The notes under the pieces were generated by a model. The model did no database searches. It saw only the letters and a list, made by a program, of their open reading frames with translations, and had not been told where the DNA came from. Shown one piece after another: positions 35,051-43,192 of a DNA stretch of 64,000 bases. Position 1 is the first letter of the stretch, and every line of letters begins with the position of its first letter. Position numbers and translations under genes: made by a program. The stretch comes from Albibacterium bauzanense (GTDB taxonomy: Bacteria > Bacteroidota > Bacteroidia > Sphingobacteriales > Sphingobacteriaceae): positions 372,001 to 436,000 of the forward strand of contig NZ_SMGO01000001.1 of the NCBI RefSeq assembly GCF_004339765.1. The letters are read 5' to 3'.

Positions 35051-38000
35051 CTTAAATGAATTATATATAATTAAATCAATATTTTCCGAATTTTCTATCG
35101 ACACATTTTTGCTTAAGCTAATTAATTGATTTGCTATCCCGGATGTATTTGGCATTGGAAAATTTTCAAAAAATGTATGTTTCATACGAATTCCATTTTC
35201 GCCTAATCCTCCACCACCATAAAATGTCTTTACCGCATAAAAGAATAATTTTGAATTCAAAATAGTAATCAGCACGTCGAGATTTTCTCCAGTTATAATT
35301 CTTGCCGTGTCCAAGCATAGATATTTACCATCTTCATCCAACATAAAACTTGGTTCCTGAACCATCTCTTGAAATATGATTTTCTGTTTAGAAAAATCCT
35401 CCATATATGCGCAGTTCCTTAAATTATAAGGAGTAATCCCTTTATCAGTTCTCTTTTCAAGTTCAGAATAATATTGGTCAAGATGTTGTTTAATCGCGGG
35501 ATAATCGTCTATATTTATGGGTTTTATACTTTGTTCTCTTATGCCATTATGGCTATTAATCAGCCACAAATCAGCAAATTCATGTGAATATCTTTTAACG
35601 TCCCTGCCGCGTAAAATAGGTCGTATAATATCAGCAGATTTAGGGTCTAAGGTTATAAGTTCAGCTTTTTTCTTCCCGTCAATTATAAAAGCATCATTAA
35701 AACCTGTTTTAATGCCGTAGTTTATACTAATTTCCCAATTTTTTAGCGGTGTGCCTATAGTTTCTATTTTAGCCTTTATTTGCTGCTCAATGGGGCTTAG
35801 GATTGTCCAATTAGTAGGGGTAGTAAAACTGGTTGTAATTCCAAACTGCCTAATATAAACGCTCAAATTACTTAACACCTTTTCTTTGACGACACAGGTT
35901 AACGTTTTTTGTTGATTTTTATCCTTAGAAAACATTAAGATATTAGTATCTACAGTCGCTGTATCAAAAATTTGTGTGCCTCCAAAATCGACTAAAACCA
36001 AAGGATTGCTCTTCTCTATAAAAAACTTCCTTAAACTTTCTCCATAACCAGCCCTCATCCATTTATTGGATGTAATAAAAATCAATAATCCCTTATTTTT
36101 TAAAATTCGATGCCCTAATTCATAAAACAAACTATAGATATCTCCTGTACGAGCGAATGTTTCATAACCGACTTTTTGTAAAGCATCGCTATCAGCTCCC
36201 ATTTTCTGCAATTGAATATATGGTGGGTTTCCAATAATTGCATCAAAACCAATAAAGTCGCCGTCATCATTTAATACTTCGGGAAATTCAATTCGCCATT
36301 CAAAAGCATTTTCGTAAATCTTATTATTCTTAACCTCTTCTCTAAAAGCTTCAATCTTTTGGATTTTATCTTCAAGGCTTTTTTTATCCTTTTGTTGAGC
36401 TTTAGTTAAGGTGACTGTAAATAACTGATCACTGCCATATTTATTAAAATATTCTGCATTCAGTAATTGTAAACTTCTTATTTCTTTACTATTTCTACTA
36501 ATCTCACTCTTGAAATTGCCCTTTATATCATTAATTAATATTTCTAATTTTCTTTTTTGATCTTTACTCTTTGCATTACGATAATCAGAAACTGCATTTC
36601 TATAATCATCAATCGAAATTTTGCTGCTCTTCAAAGCAGACTTCAAATCACTATCAAAACCAAAGCGGCTGATTAAAGAATTACCATTCTTAATATTAAT
36701 ATCAATATTTGGCAATGTTTCTAATTCTGTTTTTGTCTTATAATATGAATTCTTTAACAATTCAATCCACAATCGCAGACGACAAATCTTTACAGAGTTT
36801 GGATTAATATCAACTCCAAAAAGACAGTTCTCAATAATAATCTGCTTTTCATAAAACAATGTCTCTTGTATACGCTGACTCTCTCTGTTACTTGGATTAT
36901 ACTCAAATAATTCCCCGTCCTTACCGGTAATAATTAACTCATCATTTTCTACTTCAACACAATATTCTCTTAATCGCTTTCCATCCTTATCTTGCAAAAT
37001 CTCCAACTCACTTTTTATAGCGATTAATTCATTTAGTGCAGAAACTAAAAAATGGCCCGAACCAACAGCTGGATCGCAAATTTTGATACTATTTATAATC
37101 TGGTTTGCTTCATCTAAATCTTCAATTTTATTATATAATTTAGAAAACTCTTCACAGTTCCAACCTTTGACTTCGTTAAATTTTTGAATAACAGTTCTTC
37201 TTAAAATCTCCTTGCACATATACATAGTAATCACCCCTGGAGTAAAAAAAGACCCATCTTTGTAGCCATTAATTTTTTCAAAAATTAACCCAAGTACAGA
37301 AGCATTAATTAATGTCTTATTACCTTCTTGAATTTCTTCAGCCCCTTCACTACTAAAATCATACGAATCTAAAAATTGAAAAAGGTACTCTATAGTTGAT
37401 AAGTTCCCTACCCTTCTATTACCTTGTTGATCTTTTAAAACAGTCGTTGAAAGAATAGGAATTTTTTTATCATCTTTTAAATTACTGATAAATAAAGTAG
37501 AATGTTCTATTTCTGTAGGTTCAAAAAGTGAACTATTTAAATAAGGTACTTTTTCGAATATCTTTTTTACATCGTCATTCCTTTCCTCATGTTTACGTGC
37601 TAAAACCTGAAAAAACAAGCTGTTTAAATCATCGTATTCCTTGATTCTATCTAGATTCAAAAATGAATATGACTTATCGCCTTTATGGTATTTAATGAGC
37701 TGTGCTTCAAGTAATTTAAGAAATAGTACACGATTTATCCAAGTGATATTTAAAGTTAAGGCTACATTAAACAATCGTTCCTGATGATTTTCACCATATA
37801 GAAAAGCTTTATCTAATCTGGTCATTTTGTCCAAACTATCTAATTGGATAATAGTATCTTCTATGATAGTTCCGGAATTTCGCTTACCATCTTTATTGCG
37901 TTCTATTAACCTTTTCCCTCCTTCTTTCGTTTCTACCAGACCAATAATATGAAGCAATTCATTATAAAATTGTTTATCTAACGTATTACTATCATTCGTA

Positions 38001-38719
38001 AATGGGAGTTTCAAAAGATGCTCAGGAGACAATAATTTGAATAAAGCAATTAACTTATTATCATCCTTTTTATCGTCGTTCCTAACAATATCTTGGTAAT
38101 CCCGAATATCAAAATGAGTAAATTCTATTTCTTGGACGATAGATTCAATAGCTGGTTTTGCAATTTCCGAATAAAAGAAATCAGTCGTTTTACCTGATAA
38201 TCTGCCATTTATAAACTCCTCAAATTTCCATACCAAATCCTTATTTTTAGCAAATAAACGTTCAAAGACATGAACGTCAAAGAAATACCACTCATAAATA
38301 TTAGTAATAATTAAACTTTTTACTTCAATGTTTTTATGCGTAACTCGTTCTTGTAAATAATAAAATACTAATTCTTGAAGAGCCTTAACGTTTAAGTTAG
38401 ATAAACTTACCATCTCGCTCTTATTTGAAAGTTTCTTAGCTTCAAGAATCACCCCTACTGAAGTACTGGCTTTATCTCCATTATGGATTACAAGATCTTT
38501 TCTTCCTTTTGTATTTATAAAATGATTAGGATCATAATAAGTCTTCTTAAGGAAGTCAATAATTATATTTTTATGGAACTCTTCTGATTCATTATCATTA
38601 ATTCTGTCAATCAATTGAATCAGATTATTCTTGAAACTCTCTATTTCAACCCTGTTTGGTTTTACTTTCAGAAAAGCTTTATTTAACGCTTCTCTAGGCT
38701 TCAATACTTTAATTTCCAT
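35012..38719 (-). CDS. Type IIG restriction-modification enzyme (fused nuclease, DNA methyltransferase, specificity domain)
   Basis: 1235 aa. The N-terminal PD-(D/E)XK-like nuclease shows Asp75 (GRKDLVIHN) and Glu93-x-Lys95 (ILEAKK). The helical middle is followed by an adenine-methyltransferase core with motif I DPAVGSGHFL near 550 and NPPY in IIGNPPYIQLQ near 830. The C-terminal TaqI/Eco57I-like target-recognition domain (about 960-1235) ends LTKEEIAFIELQ. One chain can therefore both methylate and cut. Residues about 1008-1034 lie in the 81-bp inverted repeat shared with the silent cassette at 34096, so the last 200 residues can probably be swapped by inversion. The enzyme could also be a BREX-like methyltransferase, but no BREX genes are present. 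Confidence 0.88.
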   Translation of the reverse strand: MEIKVLKPREALNKAFLKVKPNRVEIESFKNNLIQLIDRINDNESEEFHKNIIIDFLKKTYYDPNHFINTKGRKDLVIHNGDKASTSVGVILEAKKLSNKSEMVSLSNLNVKALQELVFYYLQERVTHKNIEVKSLIITNIYEWYFFDVHVFERLFAKNKDLVWKFEEFINGRLSGKTTDFFYSEIAKPAIESIVQEIEFTHFDIRDYQDIVRNDDKKDDNKLIALFKLLSPEHLLKLPFTNDSNTLDKQFYNELLHIIGLVETKEGGKRLIERNKDGKRNSGTIIEDTIIQLDSLDKMTRLDKAFLYGENHQERLFNVALTLNITWINRVLFLKLLEAQLIKYHKGDKSYSFLNLDRIKEYDDLNSLFFQVLARKHEERNDDVKKIFEKVPYLNSSLFEPTEIEHSTLFISNLKDDKKIPILSTTVLKDQQGNRRVGNLSTIEYLFQFLDSYDFSSEGAEEIQEGNKTLINASVLGLIFEKINGYKDGSFFTPGVITMYMCKEILRRTVIQKFNEVKGWNCEEFSKLYNKIEDLDEANQIINSIKICDPAVGSGHFLVSALNELIAIKSELEILQDKDGKRLREYCVEVENDELIITGKDGELFEYNPSNRESQRIQETLFYEKQIIIENCLFGVDINPNSVKICRLRLWIELLKNSYYKTKTELETLPNIDINIKNGNSLISRFGFDSDLKSALKSSKISIDDYRNAVSDYRNAKSKDQKRKLEILINDIKGNFKSEISRNSKEIRSLQLLNAEYFNKYGSDQLFTVTLTKAQQKDKKSLEDKIQKIEAFREEVKNNKIYENAFEWRIEFPEVLNDDGDFIGFDAIIGNPPYIQLQKMGADSDALQKVGYETFARTGDIYSLFYELGHRILKNKGLLIFITSNKWMRAGYGESLRKFFIEKSNPLVLVDFGGTQIFDTATVDTNILMFSKDKNQQKTLTCVVKEKVLSNLSVYIRQFGITTSFTTPTNWTILSPIEQQIKAKIETIGTPLKNWEISINYGIKTGFNDAFIIDGKKKAELITLDPKSADIIRPILRGRDVKRYSHEFADLWLINSHNGIREQSIKPINIDDYPAIKQHLDQYYSELEKRTDKGITPYNLRNCAYMEDFSKQKIIFQEMVQEPSFMLDEDGKYLCLDTARIITGENLDVLITILNSKLFFYAVKTFYGGGGLGENGIRMKHTFFENFPMPNTSGIANQLISLSKNVSIENSENIDLIIYNSFKLTKEEIAFIELQ
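35619..35699 (-). repeat. 81-bp perfect inverted repeat, active-gene copy
   Basis: Reverse complement of 34269-34349, inside the active type IIG gene. The two copies are 1269 bp apart and define a 1431-bp invertible segment, 34269-35699. Confidence 0.9.
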
Positions 38720-39017
38720 CCGTCTTATTTCTGCTTTAAATCAGTTAGTCCATTTATATCTACTCACCTTCTCTATAGAAAATGATAAATACTAATAACA
38801 TTCAAAATTCACTTTACCTTAAACAGTATCCAAGAATCTGAATTACTGCTCTATTTCTTAACTTTCTGGTTATCATCTATAATTGGATAGTTAATGACAA
38901 CAATTTGGCTTAATGAGCTAAAAAATCCATTTATTGCTAAATGTAATACTTATTAAGAGGAAAACAAAACTCTTTTACTACTGTAAAAACTGTCTAAATT
39001 AAAGGTGCATTCATTCC
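38720..39017. other. Non-coding region upstream of the type IIG gene
   Basis: AT-rich, no gene seen. TTTAAATCAGTT at 38735-38746 is repeated at 34051-34062 upstream of the invertase, and CTGTCTAAATTAAA at 38990-39003 is repeated at 34063-34076. The stretch 38916-38988 is about 80% identical to 40501-40571. The region must contain the type IIG promoter; I could not identify it. Confidence 0.5.
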
Positions 39018-39125
39018 TATAACAAACTCCCAATATCCCACACGGATTAAACTCTTTATTATTTAAATATCCGAAGTTTTGCGAAGAAGCGAAAAACCGC
39101 AGTTCGAAAGCAAAAACAGTATATT
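39018..39125 (-). pseudogene. 3'-end remnant of a DUF6266 gene (copy 2)
   Basis: The minus strand reads ...FASSQNFGYLNNKEFNPCGILGVCYR in frame, matching the end of the intact DUF6266 protein. The stop codon is lost and the frame runs on for about 20 codons. Only the last 35 or so codons of the original gene remain. Confidence 0.72.
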
Positions 39126-39130
39126 CTTAA

Positions 39131-39169
39131 AAGTAAACAATAATGTTTACTTAAATTTGTTTATCTTTG
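39131..39169 (+). promoter_or_regulatory. Operator and promoter of the AbiE-type toxin-antitoxin pair
   Basis: Inverted repeat AAGTAAAC-N6-GTTTACTT at 39131-39152, then -7 element TATCTTTG at 39162-39169, 3 nt before the ATG at 39173. The palindrome covers the expected -33 position, a fitting place for repression by the HTH antitoxin. Confidence 0.6.
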
Positions 39170-39172
39170 AAT

Positions 39173-39679
39173 ATGGAAACGACATTAGAGAAATATAAAG
39201 GAATACATCCAGGAATGATTCTCGAGCGCGAACTAAAGAAAAGAAATCTTAAAAAGGGTCCTTTCGCCCTTTCCTTAAATGAATATCCCCAAACGCTAAA
39301 TGAGGTAACCAAGGGAAGACGCGGGCTAACTCCTGCCCTATCTTTGAAAATAGACAAGGCTCTGGAATTAGAAGAAGGGACTATGTTTATACTGCAAGCC
39401 TATTACGAAATCAAAAAAGAGAAACAAAAAACTGAATTCAGAAAGCACCCTGACTTATCGATCATTCGAGAAATACTCTTCTGGGACACTGATATTAGTA
39501 AAATTGAATGGCAAAGACAATACAAATACGTTATTCAACGCATATTTGAACGAGGAAATACTGAGGAAAAAGAAGAGATCTTAAAGTTTTACGGTAAGGG
39601 CAAAATAAAAGAAATAACTGGCAAGGACAAGATCACAGGTAACAGTATACCGATCATGCTTCATAAAAAACTTAAATAA
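39173..39679 (+). CDS. HTH antitoxin-like protein (HigA/AbiEi-type, DUF6922-like tail)
   Basis: 168 aa from ATG 39173. The N-terminal XRE-type HTH of the HigA/VapI kind (about 12-75) has HPGMILERELKKRN, NEVTKGRRGLTPALS and IDKALELEEGTMF. The C-terminal region (about 90-145), with LFWDTDISKIEWQRQYKYVI and FERGNTEEKEEI, is a Bacteroidota domain (DUF6922) that I associate with AbiEii nucleotidyltransferase partners. It is 1 nt upstream of such a gene. It would act as repressor and antitoxin of a type IV system. Confidence 0.8.
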   Translation: METTLEKYKGIHPGMILERELKKRNLKKGPFALSLNEYPQTLNEVTKGRRGLTPALSLKIDKALELEEGTMFILQAYYEIKKEKQKTEFRKHPDLSIIREILFWDTDISKIEWQRQYKYVIQRIFERGNTEEKEEILKFYGKGKIKEITGKDKITGNSIPIMLHKKLK

Positions 39680-39680
39680 T

Positions 39681-40328
39681 ATGTTGTACTGGAATACTGT
39701 AAATAATCTTTTAAAAGACACCCTGATTACACTCATGCAATCTAAAGAATTCCTGAAATTCCGACTAGTAGGCGGAACAGCATTAAGTCTGCAACTAGGT
39801 CACAGAATGTCAGTTGACATCGATTTCTTTACCGACGCTTCTTATCGTTCAATCGACTTTGATGCAATTGAGGACTTTCTTAACATATCATTTGGTTATG
39901 TTCAAGGTGATTTTGGTGGCAACCCTGGCATAGGAAAATCTTATTTGGTCGGACCTGACATTAATCATATCACCAAACTAGATGTCTACTATGCAATAGA
40001 TCCATTTTTTCAACAAGCTATAGTTGAAGATAATATACGGATGGCCACAATTGAAGAAATTATAGCGATGAAAGTAGACATAGTTCAAAGAGGTGGAAGA
40101 AAAAAAGATTTCTGGGACCTGCACGAAGTACTTGATCACTATAGCATCAGCGAAATGAAGGATCTGCATCGCCAGCGTTTCGAATGGTCACATGATGAAG
40201 CTTTAATCCATCAAAACTTTACCGAGTTCGAAGCAGCCGATGATGAGCCAGATCCCATCTGTCTCAAAAACAAAGAATGGATCTTTATCAAAGAAGACAT
40301 CGAACAAGCCGTAAACGCCTCACTGTAA
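39681..40328 (+). CDS. AbiEii-type nucleotidyltransferase toxin
   Basis: 215 aa. Nucleotidyltransferase motifs GGTAL at 31-35 and DIDFF at 46-50 hold the metal-binding Asp pair. Downstream KVDIVQRGGRKKDFWDLHEVL is the conserved C-terminal segment of AbiEii/AbiGii proteins. AbiEii toxins abort phage infection by nucleotide transfer to cellular targets such as tRNA. All visible catalytic residues are present. It is translated 1 nt after its HTH partner. Confidence 0.85.
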   Translation: MLYWNTVNNLLKDTLITLMQSKEFLKFRLVGGTALSLQLGHRMSVDIDFFTDASYRSIDFDAIEDFLNISFGYVQGDFGGNPGIGKSYLVGPDINHITKLDVYYAIDPFFQQAIVEDNIRMATIEEIIAMKVDIVQRGGRKKDFWDLHEVLDHYSISEMKDLHRQRFEWSHDEALIHQNFTEFEAADDEPDPICLKNKEWIFIKEDIEQAVNASL

Positions 40329-40394
40329 CAAATTTACACATATAAAATGCAACGATTATTGCTTTGCACAAATCTACCTTGCTTTAAAACTTCC

Positions 40395-40485
40395 TCACCT
40401 CCTATACCAAACTCCCAATATCTTACTCGGATTAAACTCTTTATTATTTAAATATCCGAAGCTCTGTAAAGAGGAAATAATCCTT
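40395..40485 (-). pseudogene. 3'-end remnant of a DUF6266 gene (copy 3)
   Basis: The minus strand reads ISSLQSFGYLNNKEFNPS then KILGVWYRR and TGA at 40395-40397, matching the C-terminus of the intact gene at 49566. About 30 codons remain. Confidence 0.72.
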
Positions 40486-40500
40486 TAGATAAATTGAACT

Positions 40501-40571
40501 AGCTAAAAATCCATTTAATGATAAATGTACTTCTTATTAGAAGTAAAACAAAACTCATTTACCATTACAAA
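40501..40571 (+). repeat. Dispersed repeat, second copy (first at 38916-38988)
   Basis: About 71 bp, roughly 80% identical to 38916-38988 (both begin AGCTAAAAA and contain AAAACAAAACTC). Non-coding. Each copy lies next to a DUF6266 remnant. Confidence 0.6.
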
Positions 40572-40590
40572 GAAATAAATAGATTCTCGA

Positions 40591-41053
40591 AATGTTAAGA
40601 ATGGAATCTGGAAAGTTGAAGTCATTACTGTAGACGAAGAACTTGTTTTAGGAGTAGTAGATTTTGAAATTGTTTCAGGATCAAGTACAAAACAAATAGA
40701 TTTAAAGGAAAAAAGATTTTAGTCAAAGAGAGATCTGTAAATTTCCTTATATTGTTATTATGCATACAACCTATTCAGATTTCAGACAAAAGCTAAAGAA
40801 ATACTTGGATGAGGTATTTAAAAGCAATAGTCCTTTATTTGTAACCCGGGCAAAGGGTGAGAATGTCGTGAGTCTTTCAGAATCAGATTACGAAAGTATT
40901 ATGGAAACTTTTTATTTATTAAAATCTCCAAAAAATTCAGAACGGCTTCAATGAGGAATTGAGCAGTATCAGCAAGGAAAAGCTCAACCCAGGAATCTTA
41001 TCGAAGAATGAAAGTTATTCTCAATCCTTATAACCACTAAACTACTTCTTATA
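40591..41053 (+). pseudogene. Decayed duplicate of the DUF2914-tail / yefM / yoeB region
   Basis: Matches 32504-32986 and then 33236-33269. It holds the last 130 bases of the DUF2914 gene (to TAG at about 40721), then a yefM copy at 40760 that breaks at a TGA (40952-40954) where the intact copy has CGA. Last come 12 bases of yoeB (41008-41019) joined directly to the sequence that follows intact yoeB, so the toxin gene is deleted. About 55 bp holding the TGTACA operator sites are also missing. No functional product is expected. Confidence 0.88.
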
Positions 41054-41102
41054 GTGAAGGACTATTTATTTTAGATCTATCTGAATTACTTTGCTAGGGA
41101 TA

Positions 41103-41942
41103 TTAAAGGAAATCTAAAGGACTTGGCGTATTTATTCTATTTACATCGGTAATGTGAGTATATATCTGAGTAGTTTTTATCGATTGATGACCTAATAATT
41201 CCTGTACTATACGAATATCAGTACCACTTTGAATTAAATGTGTAGCATATGAGTGTCGTAATGTGTGTACTGTGCCTAAAGTGCCTATTTTAGCTCGGGA
41301 AAGTGCTTGTTTAAGAACAAGTTGTACACTACGTTCACTATATCTATTACCCGAAGCACCTTCAAAAAGATAAACCTTTGGTTTGTATTCTTTATAATAT
41401 TCTCTTAAAGTTACTAATAACCTGTCGGGCAATGATACAATACGATCTTTATTACCCTTACTTTGATTTATTCTCAGTAATTTATCTGAAGATCTAACAT
41501 CGGTAATTTTCAGGTTCAAAACCTCACTGAGCCTTAATCCACAGCTGTAGATTGACATAAGCAAAGCCTTATGTTTTAAATTAGAAGTGCATTCTAAAAT
41601 CTTTCTTATTTCATCTTTGGAAAAGAACTTAGGTAAACTGTCAAAACTCCTTTTGGGATATAAGTAATCTAACTTGATATTTTTCACTAGTAAGAGCCTA
41701 TATAATTTTTTAATGGCACCAACTAGCCCTTTTTGATAGGAAACGCTTATCCGATCCTCTTTTACCTTCATATTTATGAAGTTTTCAATTTCTATTATCG
41801 GTATCTGTTCCAAATCAACATAGTCTTCCATATGTTTTAGAAAAATATGTGCATAGTCTCGGTAGGCTCTAATTGTACTAGGTGAATACCTTTGAAGTGC
41901 CAACCTTTTCTCAAATAATGTCAATAGATTTTCGCTATCCAT
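41103..41942 (-). CDS. Tyrosine recombinase adjacent to attC-like cassette array
   Basis: 279 aa. A SAM-like N-terminal DNA-binding domain (about 5-90) precedes a catalytic domain with all six residues: Arg137 (CGLRLSE), Lys162 (SKGNKDR), His226 and Arg229 (HTLRHSYATH), His252 (LLGHQS) and Tyr261 (IYTHI). The end SPLDFL resembles the SPLD tail of IntI. Between Lys162 and His226 there are only 64 residues, XerD-like; IntI1 has about 40 more, which include the integron-specific insertion. The gene is divergent from a cassette array whose first site is 158 bp from its ATG, exactly the layout of an integron integrase. Confidence 0.9.
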   Translation of the reverse strand: MDSENLLTLFEKRLALQRYSPSTIRAYRDYAHIFLKHMEDYVDLEQIPIIEIENFINMKVKEDRISVSYQKGLVGAIKKLYRLLLVKNIKLDYLYPKRSFDSLPKFFSKDEIRKILECTSNLKHKALLMSIYSCGLRLSEVLNLKITDVRSSDKLLRINQSKGNKDRIVSLPDRLLVTLREYYKEYKPKVYLFEGASGNRYSERSVQLVLKQALSRAKIGTLGTVHTLRHSYATHLIQSGTDIRIVQELLGHQSIKTTQIYTHITDVNRINTPSPLDFL

Positions 41943-42065
41943 ATTTAGTTAACAAGAATATTTTATAAATAGTTTCGCTATTTTGTCAATAATTAATAAT
42001 ATTTCCCTATTAGTCAATGTTTTAATATATTTACATAAGAATAAAACGCTATACATATATAATGT

Positions 42066-42108
42066 TGTATTAGCGAAATATGATTTCGTTAATACAGATG
42101 TTAGGGGC
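42066..42108 (+). other. First recombination site (attI-like or attC-like)
   Basis: Hairpin TGTATTAGCGAAA (42066-42078) against TTTCGTTAATACA (42084-42096), 12 of 13 paired, followed by GTTAGGGGC at 42100-42108. It is the boundary site between the recombinase and the first cassette. A clear R'' box was not found upstream, so attI is possible. The hairpin resembles the one at 48411-48443. Confidence 0.6.
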
Positions 42109-42148
42109 AAGGATATCGCAAAATCAACATCTATCATATTGTAACAAC

Positions 42149-43192
42149 ATGGAAAATTTAAAAGAAATTCTCGCGACACCCAAACAAATAGGTCTTTTAT
42201 TAGGGGCTGGAGTATCTAAAGCATGCGGACTCCCAAATATTGAAGATATAACTAAACTAGCTATAGCAGGTATTACTAATGCTAACTTCATTAAAATATT
42301 AGATGATAAGGATACTGTCGAAAATATATTAAATAAAACACAGCAATTAAGGATTTTATTAAAATCTGGAAAAGAAATAAATAGCTTAAAGGAACAAGAT
42401 ATTCTTGATATCGAAAAGGCTATAAAGAAAATTATTTTTGACGAATTATCAATTGAAATTGATACTGATAATTTTTATAAATTAGTTCTTTGGTTAAATT
42501 TTATTAATCGAGATTATGAAAAAGAAATTTTTACCCTAAATTATGATTTATTAGTTGAAAAAGCACTTGAAAAAGCGAGTTTACCATATTTCAGTGGTTT
42601 TATTGGAAACGTAAAACCTTTCTTTATTACAGACTCTGTTGATGATTTTCAAGGTGTCTATGTTAAGCAAAGCTGGGTTAAATTATGGAAATTACATGGT
42701 TCTTTGAACTTTGTAAAGGATATAAGTGATAAAATATACATTGACAATAGCGGAATTGAATCTGCTGAAAACCTGCTGATATATCCTTCTATGGATAAAT
42801 ATTTATCTTCTAGAAAGGCTCCATATATTTCCTATTTAGATAGACTACGTAAATATCTTATTGATAAAGAAAAAATTGTTTTTGTATTGGGATATTCTTT
42901 TGGTGATGACCATATAAATGAGGTTATTGTTAATGGGCTTAATAATAATCATCGTTTGTCAGTCATTGCTTTTGCATATGATGATTTCACTTTTAAACAA
43001 GGAATAGGTTTGTTAGGTAGTTATCCAAACTTTTCTATTTATACCAATAAGAAAAAGTATTCTAATCGAAGAGAAAGTATTTTTAATAGCACCTCTAATA
43101 TAGGTGATTTTAATAATTTAATCTCCTTAATTGATGAGATTACTTTTTCAAAACCAATTGCTCCCGAACCTAAAATAATACCCAAACCATAA
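42149..43192 (+). CDS. SIR2-domain protein of a SIR2-HerA defence system
   Basis: 347 aa from ATG 42149; the frame upstream runs into the recombination site. The SIR2 fold shows GAGVSKACGLPN at 19-30 (NAD binding), FTLNYDLLVEKAL and LWKLHGSLN with the His/Asn expected at the active site, then VLGYSFGDDHINE. In known SIR2-HerA systems the SIR2 subunit degrades NAD during phage infection. Its stop overlaps the HerA start by one base (TAATG), so the two are coupled. It is the first gene of cassette 1. Confidence 0.87.
   Translation: MENLKEILATPKQIGLLLGAGVSKACGLPNIEDITKLAIAGITNANFIKILDDKDTVENILNKTQQLRILLKSGKEINSLKEQDILDIEKAIKKIIFDELSIEIDTDNFYKLVLWLNFINRDYEKEIFTLNYDLLVEKALEKASLPYFSGFIGNVKPFFITDSVDDFQGVYVKQSWVKLWKLHGSLNFVKDISDKIYIDNSGIESAENLLIYPSMDKYLSSRKAPYISYLDRLRKYLIDKEKIVFVLGYSFGDDHINEVIVNGLNNNHRLSVIAFAYDDFTFKQGIGLLGSYPNFSIYTNKKKYSNRRESIFNSTSNIGDFNNLISLIDEITFSKPIAPEPKIIPKP

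Noticed and set aside
35012-38719. BREX methyltransferase PglX
   Set aside because: PglX can also be phase-variable, but no other BREX genes (pglZ, brxC, brxL) are nearby, and the N-terminus shows a PD-(D/E)XK-like nuclease, favouring type IIG.
33258-40485. DUF6266 remnants as terminal repeats of an insertion sequence
   Set aside because: They translate in frame to the C-terminus of the intact gene at 49566, and no transposase is present, so they are gene fragments.
41103-41942. Recombinase as the housekeeping XerC or XerD
   Set aside because: The tail SPLDFL, lack of core-gene neighbours and position beside attC-like sites make a mobile-element role more likely.
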